This document shows, one piece after another, positions 17,658 through 26,530 of a DNA stretch of 64,000 bases (position 1 is its first letter; each line of letters opens with the position of its first letter). The notes below the pieces were generated by a model, which was not told the origin of the DNA, searched no databases, and saw only the letters and a list, made by a program, of their open reading frames with translations. The stretch is taken from assembly GCF_013184745.1 (NCBI RefSeq), contig NZ_JAATVU010000003.1, forward strand, positions 30,064 through 94,063, written 5' to 3'. Made by a program: the position numbers and the translations under genes. Source of the DNA: Mangrovicoccus sp. HB161399 (GTDB lineage Bacteria > Pseudomonadota > Alphaproteobacteria > Rhodobacterales > Rhodobacteraceae).

Positions 17658-18836
17658 CTAGTCGGTGAGAAGCTTGCCGCTTCGCTCGGGCAGGGGATCC
17701 TTGCCGGCCACCTTGCCGATCACCTTGCCGGGCCAGGCGTAGGGCTGGTCGTGGCGGGCAAAGAGCACCCCGTCGGTCGACGCCTCGACATCCGTCGTGC
17801 CGCCGAGCGGGTCCGTGACCGTGGCGATGACCTCGCCTGCGCGAACCGTGTCGCCGAGGCGCACGTGATAGACCACGATGCCCTCGACCGGCGAGATCAC
17901 CTGCTGCATGGCCTCGAGCGGCATTGCCTCGCACAGCAGCCGCGGCAGCGCGCCGGCCTCGCCCGCAACCGCGCCGCGATGCTTCAGGAAGCGCATCAGC
18001 GCCGCGGCATCGTCCCCGGCCAGCCGCTCGTCGACGTCGTTGTTGGACCGCAGCTCGACCGTCGCGGCCATGCAGGCGGGCGGCACCGGAACCTCGGGAA
18101 AGGCGGCGGCAAGCGCCCACCACGGACCCGAGCAGGCCTCGTCGAACGGATGCCCGCCCGAGAGATCGCACAGCAGCACCGCGCGGGCGTCGATCTCGGC
18201 GGCAAGATCCGCGGCAGCGGGCCAGAGCGCGTTGCCGGTATAGAGATGCACCAGCGCCTCGTTGTCGGCATGCAGGTCGAGCACGATGTCGGCGTCATGC
18301 GCCAGCTCCATCAGCCGGATGCGCAGCCCGTCGAGTTCGGTGCGGACCGGCAGCCCGGCGATCGCCTCTCCCATGGCGGCGCGGATCGCGGCGACATTGG
18401 CCGCTGGGTCGGCGCCGAGGCTGCCGCCGATCGTGCCGGAGATCATCTCGGCGAGGTCCGGATAGCCGCGGTTGTAGTTCTCGCCGGTCGCGTCGTCATG
18501 GCGCCCGCGCAGGTAGCCGCCATGGACCTGCGCGAGTCCGATCGGATTGGCGACGGGGACCAGCACGATCTCGCCCGCGATGGCGCCCTTCTCCGCGGCC
18601 TCCTCCAGCGCGGCGGCCAGCTTGCGCAGCACCAGCATGCCGGGAAGCTCGTCGGCATGGAGCCCGGCCTGGATGTAGGCCTTGGGCCGCGCCCCGGGCG
18701 TGCCGAAGCGCAGCACCGTCAGCGAGCGCAGATTCTCCGGGCCAAAGCCCAGGAGCTCGCGTCCCGCGGGGGAAGGTCCGGATGCGGCGCCAGGGGAAGC
18801 GGGGGAAAGCGTGCGTTCGTCAGTCGAATCCGTCAT
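17658..18836 (-). CDS. cphZ: M14-type succinylglutamate desuccinylase/aspartoacylase-family hydrolase; probable CphZ (beta-Asp-Arg dipeptidase)
   Basis: A 392-residue zinc hydrolase. The zinc ligands are visible: His60 and Glu63 in GLHADELPG and His189 in LDLHAD; Glu261 (ATVELRSNNDVD) fits the catalytic base. The last 70 residues form a biotinyl/lipoyl-like barrel (ISPVEGIVVYHVRLGDTV). Members of this subfamily include AotO/CphZ, known to hydrolyse beta-Asp-Arg, the dipeptide that cyanophycinase releases from cyanophycin. The gene diverges from cyanophycin synthetase and lies close to a cyanophycinase gene and an arginine-type ABC transporter, so this role fits far better than succinylglutamate desuccinylase. 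ATG 18836 was preferred over a start at 18917. Confidence 0.8.
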   Translation of the reverse strand: MTDSTDERTLSPASPGAASGPSPAGRELLGFGPENLRSLTVLRFGTPGARPKAYIQAGLHADELPGMLVLRKLAAALEEAAEKGAIAGEIVLVPVANPIGLAQVHGGYLRGRHDDATGENYNRGYPDLAEMISGTIGGSLGADPAANVAAIRAAMGEAIAGLPVRTELDGLRIRLMELAHDADIVLDLHADNEALVHLYTGNALWPAAADLAAEIDARAVLLCDLSGGHPFDEACSGPWWALAAAFPEVPVPPACMAATVELRSNNDVDERLAGDDAAALMRFLKHRGAVAGEAGALPRLLCEAMPLEAMQQVISPVEGIVVYHVRLGDTVRAGEVIATVTDPLGGTTDVEASTDGVLFARHDQPYAWPGKVIGKVAGKDPLPERSGKLLTD

Positions 18837-19017
18837 GGCAGTGCTCCGCGATGTCGACAGTGTCAGTTCCTGTGTGGAAAAAAAGCTGCTCCCGGTCAAT
18901 GCGGCGCGCTGCGGCACGGCCGACGCGGCGGAACGTCAAATTTTCCTTTCCGGCCCCCCGTCACGGGGGGTAGGCATGGGGTATCGCGGAATTTTACGGT
19001 CGGAGCGGAGATTGAGC
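18837..19017. promoter_or_regulatory. Divergent cphZ-cphA promoter region with perfect C/G inverted repeat
   Basis: These 181 bases must contain both promoters. A perfect inverted repeat CCCCCCG-TCA-CGGGGGG lies at 18954-18970, 47 bases before the cphA start, and is flanked by less G+C-rich runs (GTCAAATTTTCC before it, GGAATTTTACGG after it). It could be an operator, or a leader hairpin controlling cphA. CGGAG lies just before the cphA ATG. Confidence 0.45.
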
Positions 19018-21759
19018 ATGCAGATTGTCAAGACCTCGGTCTATGTCGGGCCGAACATCTATTCGAAGAAACCGCTGATCCGCCTCACGGTCGATCTGCA
19101 CCGCCGCGCCGGCAAGCCCGTCTCGGAATTCGCCGGCCTGCTGATCGAGCCGCTGCTCGATTACGTGCCCGCGCTGTCGAAGGCGGCCGACGAGACCGGC
19201 GCGCCCTTCCTGGAACGCGCGAAGACCGCGGAGGATTGCGGGCTGGGCGAGCTGATGGCGCAGCTGGCGCTGGCGCTGCAGGCCCAGGCCGGCGCGCCGG
19301 GCAGCCTGGCCTTCTCGCGTCCCGCCAGGCATCCCGACGAGGTCGAGGTGCTCTTCGGCTATGAATCCGAGGATATCGGCCTGATGGCCGGCGACACGGC
19401 GCGCGACCTGATCCTGGACCTGATCGCCCCGCAGGACGACACCAGCCCCGAGACGATCCGCGAGGCGGTCGAGGACTTCATCTATTTCGCCGAGCGCAAC
19501 TCGCTGGGCCCGTCCGCGCTGGCGCTGGTCAAGGCTGCCGAGGAGCGCGACATTCCCTGGGTGCGCCTGAACGATGCCAGCCTGATCCAGGTGGGGCAGG
19601 GCAAGTACCAGAAGCGGATCGAGGCGGCGCTGTCGAGCCAGACCTCGCATATCGCGGTGGAGATCGCCGCCGACAAGGAGCTGTGCACCAAGCTGCTGTC
19701 GGATCTGGGCCTTCCGGTGCCCGACCAGTGCTTCGTGCGCGATGCCGAGGACGCGGCCGAGGTCGCGGCCGATTTCGGCTTCCCGGTGGTGATCAAGCCG
19801 ATCGACGGCAACCATGGCCGGGGCGTGACCGTCAACGTGATGACCGAGAAGGAGGCCGAGGAGGCCTACGAGATCGCGGCCAAGGAAGGCTCGGGGGTCG
19901 TGGTCGAGAGCATGATCCAGGGCGACGACCACCGGCTGCTGGTGGTTGACGGCGTTCTGGTGGCGGCCGCCAAGCGGATGCCGGGCCATGTCGTCGGCGA
20001 CGGCTCCAGCACGGTTGCGGCGCTGGTCGACAAGGTCAACGAGGACCCGCGCCGCGGCAAGGGCCACGAGAACATGCTGACCCGGCTGGAGCTCGACGCG
20101 GTGGCCGACAAGCTGCTGGCCGAGAAGGGCTATGACCACGGCACCGTCCCCGCCGAGGGCGAGGTGGTCTACCTGCGCAAGACCGCGAACCTGTCGACGG
20201 GCGGCACCGCGATCGACGTCACCGACGTGATCCACCCCGACAACAAGCTGATGGCCGAGCGCGCGATCCGCGCCGTCGGCCTCGACATCGGCGGCGTGGA
20301 CTTCCTGACCACCGACATCACCCAGAGCTACCGCGATACCGGCGGCGCGATCTGCGAGATCAATGCCGGGCCGGGGATGCGGATGCATATCGCCCCCTCC
20401 GAGGGCGAGGGCCGAGACGTGGGCGGCGCGGTGATGGACATGCTCTTCCCCGAAGGCACTCCCGCGCGCATCCCGGTCGCGGCGCTGACCGGCACCAACG
20501 GCAAGACCACCACCGCGCGGATGCTGGCGCATGTGCTGAAGATGGCGGGCTTCACGGTCGGCCAGACCTCGACCGACGCGGTCTATGTCGACGGCAACGT
20601 CACGGTGAAGGGCGACATGACCGGCCCGACCGCGGCCTCGATGGTGCTGCGCGATCCGACCGTCGACATGGCGGTGCTGGAAACCGCGCGCGGCGGCATC
20701 GTCCGGGCCGGCCTCGGCTACCAGTTCTGCGACGTGGGCGCAGTGCTGAATGTCAGCTCCGACCATCTCGGCCTGGGCGGCGTCGAGACCATCGACGAAC
20801 TCGCGGAGGTCAAGCGCCTCGTCGTCGAGGTCGCCAAGGACTGCGCGGTGCTCAATGCCGACGACATCTACACGCTGAAGATGGCCGAATACACCGAGGC
20901 CAAGCACATCTGCTACGTCACCAGGAACGCCGACAACGCGCTGGTGCGCGAGCACATCAAGCTGGGCAAGCGCGCAGTGGTGCTGGAGCAGGGGCTGAAC
21001 GGCGACCAGATCGTGATCTACGAGCACGGCCACCAGATCCCGCTGATCTGGACCCACCTGATTCCGGCGACGCTGGAGGGCAAGGCGCTCCACAATGTCG
21101 AGAACGCGATGTTCACCGCGGCGATGTGCTTCTCGCTGGGCCTGTCGCTCGACCAGATCCGCACGGGCCTGCGCACCTTCGACAACAGCTTCTTCCAGAG
21201 TCCGGGCCGGATGAACGTCTTCGACGAGCACGGCTTCCGCGTGATCCTCGATTACGGCCACAACGAGGCGGCAGTCGGCGCCATGGTCGACGTGGTGGAG
21301 CGGCTGAAGCCGATCGGCAAGAAGATCGTCTGCGTCACCTGCCCGGGCGACCGGCGCGACCAGGACATCAAGGCGATCGCCGCCAAGGTGGCGGGCAAGT
21401 TCGACCACTACATCTGCCACAGCGACGACAATCCGCGCGGCCGCACCCCCGAGGAGGTGCCGGGCATCATCCGCGACGAACTGATCGCGCTCGGCGTCTC
21501 TCCCGAGGCCATTGACATCGTGCCCAAGGAAGAAGAGTCCGTGCAGGCTGCGCTGGACATGGCGCGGCCGAACGACCTCGTGCTGATCTTCTGCGACGGC
21601 ATCACGCGCTGCTGGAAGAAGATCATCTACTTCAAGCCGAAGGAGGCGCCGCAGCCGGTCCCGCCGGAAACCCTCGTCGCTGCCGCGGGCTTCGACGTGC
21701 CGGAAGGGTACCGCCTGATGAGCGACGAGCGCGGGGTCCGTATCGTCCTGGATACCTGA
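19018..21759 (+). CDS. cphA: Cyanophycin synthetase (CphA1 type)
   Basis: A 913-residue cytoplasmic enzyme that builds cyanophycin, a poly-Asp backbone with Arg on each side chain, using ATP for both additions. Order of parts: N-terminal domain (1 to about 160), ATP-grasp domain (about 215-475) with FPVVIKPIDGNHGRGVTV, EGEVVYLRKTANLSTGG and the metal-binding AICEINAGPGM, and a Mur-ligase-like domain beginning at AALTGTNGKTTTARML (P-loop at residues 492-499) with LDYGHNEAAV later. Both catalytic domains look intact, as in CphA1 rather than CphA2, and the length is normal (870-920). The ATG was chosen from MQIVKTSVYVGPNIY, the family's usual beginning. The cyanophycinase gene follows after 19 bases. 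Confidence 0.96.
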   Translation: MQIVKTSVYVGPNIYSKKPLIRLTVDLHRRAGKPVSEFAGLLIEPLLDYVPALSKAADETGAPFLERAKTAEDCGLGELMAQLALALQAQAGAPGSLAFSRPARHPDEVEVLFGYESEDIGLMAGDTARDLILDLIAPQDDTSPETIREAVEDFIYFAERNSLGPSALALVKAAEERDIPWVRLNDASLIQVGQGKYQKRIEAALSSQTSHIAVEIAADKELCTKLLSDLGLPVPDQCFVRDAEDAAEVAADFGFPVVIKPIDGNHGRGVTVNVMTEKEAEEAYEIAAKEGSGVVVESMIQGDDHRLLVVDGVLVAAAKRMPGHVVGDGSSTVAALVDKVNEDPRRGKGHENMLTRLELDAVADKLLAEKGYDHGTVPAEGEVVYLRKTANLSTGGTAIDVTDVIHPDNKLMAERAIRAVGLDIGGVDFLTTDITQSYRDTGGAICEINAGPGMRMHIAPSEGEGRDVGGAVMDMLFPEGTPARIPVAALTGTNGKTTTARMLAHVLKMAGFTVGQTSTDAVYVDGNVTVKGDMTGPTAASMVLRDPTVDMAVLETARGGIVRAGLGYQFCDVGAVLNVSSDHLGLGGVETIDELAEVKRLVVEVAKDCAVLNADDIYTLKMAEYTEAKHICYVTRNADNALVREHIKLGKRAVVLEQGLNGDQIVIYEHGHQIPLIWTHLIPATLEGKALHNVENAMFTAAMCFSLGLSLDQIRTGLRTFDNSFFQSPGRMNVFDEHGFRVILDYGHNEAAVGAMVDVVERLKPIGKKIVCVTCPGDRRDQDIKAIAAKVAGKFDHYICHSDDNPRGRTPEEVPGIIRDELIALGVSPEAIDIVPKEEESVQAALDMARPNDLVLIFCDGITRCWKKIIYFKPKEAPQPVPPETLVAAAGFDVPEGYRLMSDERGVRIVLDT

Positions 21760-21778
21760 ACGGGAGCGGCAACGCGAC

Positions 21779-23965
21779 ATGGCGAAATTTCCATCGAAGG
21801 CTGCGCTCTCGGCCTCGGGGGGCCGCAAGCTGGCCGTGATCGGCGGCCGCCTCGAGGATGACAACGCCGATATCTACGGCGAGATGCACCGGCTGTCGGG
21901 CGGGCGGATCCTGGTCTTCCCGACCGCCTCGGCCGAGCCCGAGGCGGTGGGCGAGGAAAGCCTCGACGCGTTCCGCAGCCACGGTTTCGAGGCCGCGGTC
22001 GCGCCGCTCTACGGGCCGCAGGCGGCGCTGCGGGCGGGCGATCCGGACCTGCTGGCCCTCATCGCGGAATACGGCCATTTCTACTTCACCGGCGGCGACC
22101 AGGCGAACATCCTGGCGGCGCTGGCCCCGGGCGGGGTGCTGACCGCGTCGCACCGGGCGATCACCGCCTGCCTCGCCAAGGGCGGGCTGCTCGCGGGTTC
22201 CAGCGCCGGGGCGGCGATGATGTCCCAGCCGATGCTGCTGGGCGGCACGTCGCTGGAATCCGTCGTCCATGGCGTCACCGAGCGCCCCGAGGCGCCGGGA
22301 CTGCTGATCGGCGACGGGCTGGGCTTCTTCCCCTTCGGCATGGTCGACCAGCATTTCATCAAGCGCGGCCGCCTCGGCCGGATGGTGGTGGCGATGCATG
22401 CCACCGGGCAGACCACCGGCTTCGGCATCGACGAGAACACCGCGCTGATCGTCGAGGGGGGCGCGGGCAAGGTGGTCGGCGAATACGGCGTCATGCTGGT
22501 CGACACCACCGGGATGGAGACCGATGCCAACCTGCGCAGCTACCAGGATTTCCGCCTGAGCTATCTCGACCATGGCGACTGGATCGACCTGCGCACGGGG
22601 CGGCCGCATCCGGCCGACGCCAAGCGCAAGGTGCTCAAGCGCGACATCGCCTATCGCGGCCGGCCGCGCTCGCGCCGCAACGCCTTCGGCGCCTACACGC
22701 TCTACGACCTGATGGCGCGGCTGGTGCTGGGCGACCCCAAGGTCTACCGCCAGGACAGCGTCGAGGCCTATGACGCGAAAAGCGCCTTCAACGTCTCGGT
22801 CACGCTGGAGCGGGTCGAGCGCGAGACCAGGTGCATGATCTCGACGCCGGAGACCGGCCTGCGCATGACGGCGCTGAATTTCCGCACGACGATCCTGGCC
22901 GAGAAGCTCAGCGCGACGCGGCTTGCCGACCGGATGGGCCGCCGCCAGACCCGGACCTTCGGCATGGACCCGCGTCCCGAGGCGAAGATCGTGCTGCTGG
23001 GCTCCTCGCCGCTGCGCTCGGCCGCCGAAATGACCGAGGCGCCGTTCGCGCTGCTGAAGGGCGGCAAGGTGGGCGTGCTGGCCTCGGCCTCGGCCGAGCC
23101 GCGCGCGACCGCGCGGGACCATATCGAGATGCTGGCCCGCCACGGGATCGAGGGGATCGACCTGGAGGTCACCATCGACACGGTGGAATATGCCGCCCAT
23201 GACGCGGGCTTCCTGCAGGATGTCGAGGCGATGTCGGGCTTCCTGTTCTGCGGCGGCAACCAGATCCGGCTGGTGGAGACGCTGCTCCACCGCGGCGAGG
23301 AAAGCGCGCTTCTGCGCGCCATCGCCCATGCCCATGCCAAGGGCGCGCCGCTGATCGCGGCCAGCGGCGCGGCGGCGGCCCTGTCAGGGGTGATGATCGC
23401 GGGCGGCTCCACCTACGAGGCGCTGCGCTTCGGCGTGTCGTCGGATGTCGGCCACCAGGGGCTGGCCATCCAGGAGGGCATCGGCCTCTTCGCGGCGGGG
23501 ATCGTCGACCAGAACCTGATCAGCCAGGAACGTCTGGGCCGTCTGGTCGTGGCCTGCGCCGAAGAGAACGAGCGCTTCGGCATCGGGATCTTCGAGGACA
23601 GCGCGGTGATCGCCTCCGAGGCCGGGATGAAGCTGGAGGCCACCGGTCTCGACGGTTTCGTGCTGGTGGAGATCGACCCGGCGCAGCTGGTGCTGCAGAG
23701 CGACAATTTCGTCGCCAACGGCGTCCGCCTGACCGTTTTCGGTCCGGGCGACAGCGTCGATTTGCGCGACGGCACGGTGAGCCGTGCGGGCGATGTCGCG
23801 GCATCCGCTGCGCTGCTGGAACGGCTGGTCGTCGGATTGTCCGAGGAGGCCGGTGCCGCGGTGGCGGGCGAGAATGCCGGGATCCATGGCGTCATGGCGC
23901 GCGAAGGCGGACAGGACGGCGCGACGGCCTGGCTCGACCTCGCCTGTCCGCGCGACGATTTCTGA
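21779..23965 (+). CDS. Tandem cyanophycinase: active first domain fused to an inactive second domain
   Basis: Cyanophycinase is a serine exopeptidase of the S51/class-I-glutaminase-like fold that releases beta-Asp-Arg from cyanophycin; single-domain enzymes have about 270-300 residues. This protein has 728 and holds two such domains, about 15-290 and 395-690, joined by a basic linker (about 300-390). Domain 1 keeps GGDQ (105-108), the nucleophile Ser142 in AGSSAGAA, and His192 in VDQHF. In domain 2 the matching positions are GGNQ (492-495), Gly530 (AASGAAAA) and Asn579 (VDQNL), so it cannot use the same chemistry. Cyanophycinases form dimers, so this resembles a fused pseudo-dimer with one active site. 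It is encoded 19 bases after cphA. A frameshift or two separate genes is ruled out by the continuous frame. Confidence 0.9.
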   Translation: MAKFPSKAALSASGGRKLAVIGGRLEDDNADIYGEMHRLSGGRILVFPTASAEPEAVGEESLDAFRSHGFEAAVAPLYGPQAALRAGDPDLLALIAEYGHFYFTGGDQANILAALAPGGVLTASHRAITACLAKGGLLAGSSAGAAMMSQPMLLGGTSLESVVHGVTERPEAPGLLIGDGLGFFPFGMVDQHFIKRGRLGRMVVAMHATGQTTGFGIDENTALIVEGGAGKVVGEYGVMLVDTTGMETDANLRSYQDFRLSYLDHGDWIDLRTGRPHPADAKRKVLKRDIAYRGRPRSRRNAFGAYTLYDLMARLVLGDPKVYRQDSVEAYDAKSAFNVSVTLERVERETRCMISTPETGLRMTALNFRTTILAEKLSATRLADRMGRRQTRTFGMDPRPEAKIVLLGSSPLRSAAEMTEAPFALLKGGKVGVLASASAEPRATARDHIEMLARHGIEGIDLEVTIDTVEYAAHDAGFLQDVEAMSGFLFCGGNQIRLVETLLHRGEESALLRAIAHAHAKGAPLIAASGAAAALSGVMIAGGSTYEALRFGVSSDVGHQGLAIQEGIGLFAAGIVDQNLISQERLGRLVVACAEENERFGIGIFEDSAVIASEAGMKLEATGLDGFVLVEIDPAQLVLQSDNFVANGVRLTVFGPGDSVDLRDGTVSRAGDVAASAALLERLVVGLSEEAGAAVAGENAGIHGVMAREGGQDGATAWLDLACPRDDF

Positions 23966-24303
23966 GGCGCCGGGCGGCTGGGCCGCAGGCCGATGCAGCA
24001 ATTCCGGTGCCGCCGGGGCCCGCTCCGGCAGCGAAGGGAAACGCGGGCGTCGGCAGGAAGAGGATCGCCGCCTTGCGCCGCAATGGCAGGCGGTTGGCCG
24101 CGGGGACCGGCTCCGGGAGGCCGGTCAGCGAAGCGGAGCCGGTGGGACGGCCGCTGCTGCCGGAGCGGCTGCGTTGGCTCCGCCCGAGTGCGGCCGGGCA
24201 CTGGATCGCCGCCAGCGCATGGGCGGCTGCGGGCGGCCCGGTCCGGACGATGCCCGTCCGGGCAGCCGCCCGCGGTCGTGGGCCGTGGCCCGCCGCGCCC
24301 GGC
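23966..24303. other. Intergenic region between convergent cyanophycinase and transporter genes
   Basis: About 340 G+C-rich bases. Several overlapping G+C palindromes are present (for example around 24255-24300), any of which could end transcription, but none is followed by a clear T-run. No gene is supported. Confidence 0.4.
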
Positions 24304-24999
24304 TCAGCGCGCGTGGGTGATGTAGCGGTTGTAGCGCGCTTCGAGCTGGCCGAAGATCCAGCTGATCAGCAGGGTCATCAGGTAGTAGATCACGCCCGCG
24401 ATGACGAAGACCTGGATCGGCTGGTAGGTGTCCGAGGCGGCCAGCCGCGCCATGCCGGTCAGTTCCAGCAGCGTGATCGTCGAGGCCAGCGAAGTGCCCT
24501 TCATCAGGATGATGACCTCGTTGGAATAGGCCGGCAGGCAGATCGAGAAGGCGCGCGGCAGGATCACCAGCTTGTAGGCCTTGAAGGTGTTCATGCCGCA
24601 GGCCCGCGCGGCCTCGATCTCGCCCTTCGGCACCGCGAGGATGCCGCCGCGGACGATCTCGCCGGAATAGGCGGCGGTGTTCAGCACGAAGGTGATCAGC
24701 GCGCAGACATAGGCCTCGCGCAGCACCGGCCACAGGAACGACCCGCGGACGAAATCGAACTGGCCCAGCCCGTAATAGACGAGGAAGATCTGCACCAGCA
24801 GCGGCGTGCCGCGGAAGAACAGAGAATAGGCAGAGGCCGCGCCCGCGACGAGGCGGTTCTCGGACAGCCGCGCCAGCGCCAGCGGGATGGCCAGCGCCAC
24901 GCCCAGGAGCGCCGAGATGACCACGAGCTGCAGCGTCAGCCAGGCCCCGGAAAGGAAATCGGCCCAGTATTCCGTCAGGATGTCGGCAAAGACCTGCAT
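24304..24999 (-). CDS. Polar amino acid ABC transporter permease, HisM/AotM-like
   Basis: A 231-residue inner-membrane permease of the His/Arg/Orn family. The EAA loop that docks the ATPase is visible (EIEAARACGMNTFKAYKLVILP), and LFFRGTPLLVQIFLVYYGLG is typical for this pair. Its ATG shares one base with the stop of the upstream permease (TGATG). It is the last gene of a four-gene operon (ATPase, binding protein, two permeases). With the second permease it would form the channel for a basic amino acid or, given the cyanophycin genes next door, possibly the beta-Asp-Arg dipeptide. Confidence 0.93.
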   Translation of the reverse strand: MQVFADILTEYWADFLSGAWLTLQLVVISALLGVALAIPLALARLSENRLVAGAASAYSLFFRGTPLLVQIFLVYYGLGQFDFVRGSFLWPVLREAYVCALITFVLNTAAYSGEIVRGGILAVPKGEIEAARACGMNTFKAYKLVILPRAFSICLPAYSNEVIILMKGTSLASTITLLELTGMARLAASDTYQPIQVFVIAGVIYYLMTLLISWIFGQLEARYNRYITHAR

Positions 25000-25679
25000 C
25001 AGCGCGCTCCTGCCACGCCGCGGCTGGCGCGCTTCTCGGCCTTGGCGATCAGCCACATGGAGATCAGGGTGATGATCAGGAACATCAGCGAGGCCACGAG
25101 GTAGAAGGTGAAGGGTTCGCGCGTGGTCTGCGCCGCCTGCTGCGCCTTGCGCATCACGTCGTCGAGCCCGACCACCGAAACCAGCGCCGTGTCCTTGACC
25201 GATCCCTGCCAGAGATTGCCGAGCCCGGGGATCGCGACGCGCCAGATCTGCGGCATCTGGATGTAGCGGAAGCACTGCCAGGCCGAGAAGCCGTAGGCGC
25301 GGCCCGCCTCGATCTGGCCTCTCGGCACCGACTGGAAGGCGGCGCGGAAGGTCTCGGACGCGTAGGCGCCGAAGATCACCCCGAGCGCGATCAGGCCGGC
25401 CAGGAAGGGGCTGACATTCGGGGCCTTGTCGCCGAAGACCTGCCCCAGCACCTGCGTGCCGCCGAAATAGATGACGAGCAGCACCAGGAATTCCGGGATG
25501 CCGCGCAGGAAGTTCGTCACCCAGAAGGCCGGGCGCGACAGCCAGGCGCGGGGCGAGAGCTTTGCCAGCGCCAGCAGCAGCCCGAGGATCAGCCCGACGA
25601 TCACGGTCGAGACCGCCAGCTTCAGCGTGGTCGCCAGCCCCTGGAGGAGCAGCGGCAGATAGTCGATCACCGGCTGCAT
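24999..25679 (-). CDS. Polar amino acid ABC transporter permease, HisQ/AotQ-like
   Basis: A 226-residue permease, partner of the following gene. It carries FLRGIPEFLVLLVIYFGG and the ATPase-docking loop PRGQIEAGRAYGFSAWQCFR. Five transmembrane segments are likely. The gene starts 22 bases after the binding-protein gene and overlaps the next permease by one base, so expression is surely joint. Confidence 0.93.
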   Translation of the reverse strand: MQPVIDYLPLLLQGLATTLKLAVSTVIVGLILGLLLALAKLSPRAWLSRPAFWVTNFLRGIPEFLVLLVIYFGGTQVLGQVFGDKAPNVSPFLAGLIALGVIFGAYASETFRAAFQSVPRGQIEAGRAYGFSAWQCFRYIQMPQIWRVAIPGLGNLWQGSVKDTALVSVVGLDDVMRKAQQAAQTTREPFTFYLVASLMFLIITLISMWLIAKAEKRASRGVAGAR

Positions 25680-25701
25680 GCGCCGCTCCTCCTTTGCGGG
25701 G

Positions 25702-26466
25702 TTACTTCGGCGAGATGTCCGAGCTCATGTACTTGGCGTTGATCTCGGCATACTTGCCCGAGGCGATGATCGCGGCCAGCGCGGCGTCGAACTTCGCCTT
25801 CAGCTCCGTCTCGTCCTTGCGCAGGCCGATGCCGGCGCCTTCGCCCAGCAGCGGATCGCTGACCGGTTCGCCGACCTGGGCGAAGCCCGCGCCGTCGTCG
25901 GAGGCAAGGAATTCCTCGATCACGACCGAGTCCGCGAAGACCAGGTCGACCCGGCCGGAGACCAGATCCAGCGTCGCCGCTTCCAGCGTGTCATAGTACT
26001 GGACGCGCGCGCCGGGCAGCTTCTCCTCGACATAGGCGGCCATGGTGGTGCCGCGCTGCACGCCGATGAACTTGCGCTTCAGGCTTTCCGGGGTGAGCTC
26101 GAAATCGGCGTCCTTCGGGCCGATGAACAGGCCCGGCGTGACATAGTAGGGCCCGGCGAAGTCGATCGCCTTCAGGCGGTCCTCGGTGATGAACATCGAG
26201 GCGATGATCGCGTCGATCTTGCCGGCGTTCAGCGCCGGGATGAGCCCGTCGAAGCTCTGGTTCGAGATGGTGCACTCGACCTTCATCTCCTCGCAGAGCG
26301 CGTTGGTGATGTCGATGTCGAAGCCCGACAGCTCGCCCGAGGGCAGCACGAAGGCGAAGGGCGGATAGGCGGCCTCGGTGCCGATGGTCAGCGTTTCCTG
26401 CGCCAGGGCGGGCAGTGCGGCGCCGGCAAGCAGGGTGGCCGCGAGAAGGGAAGTCAGTCGGGACAT
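25702..26466 (-). CDS. Lysine/arginine/ornithine/histidine-type periplasmic binding protein
   Basis: A 254-residue family-3 solute-binding protein. The signal peptide ends PALAQE. The mature start [20 protein letters not shown] with [20 protein letters not shown] is the family signature, and [17 protein letters not shown] is the usual mid segment. Related proteins (ArgT, HisJ, AotJ) bind arginine, ornithine, lysine or histidine; in Pseudomonas the aot operon that includes AotJ also contains aotO, the counterpart of the CphZ-like gene found here. The ligand may be arginine or a cyanophycin-derived dipeptide; the sequence alone cannot separate these. Confidence 0.92.
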   Translation of the reverse strand: MSRLTSLLAATLLAGAALPALAQETLTIGTEAAYPPFAFVLPSGELSGFDIDITNALCEEMKVECTISNQSFDGLIPALNAGKIDAIIASMFITEDRLKAIDFAGPYYVTPGLFIGPKDADFELTPESLKRKFIGVQRGTTMAAYVEEKLPGARVQYYDTLEAATLDLVSGRVDLVFADSVVIEEFLASDDGAGFAQVGEPVSDPLLGEGAGIGLRKDETELKAKFDAALAAIIASGKYAEINAKYMSSDISPK

Positions 26467-26530
26467 GGCAGTGTCATCCTTGTCTGGGTCGGTGCCCGGG
26501 CAGGCGGTCGTGCCCGGCCCGGCGGAAAGG

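Noticed and set aside
18994..21864. Open frame of about 950 codons on the minus strand opposite cphA
   Set aside because: It is an antisense shadow: stops are rare opposite G+C-rich codons. Composition is His/Arg/Asp-rich and low complexity, and no start signal exists. cphA accounts for this DNA.
21779..23965. Two separate cyanophycinase genes or a frameshift
   Set aside because: The frame runs through without stops, the linker is long and basic, and no internal start with a ribosome binding site appears before the second domain.
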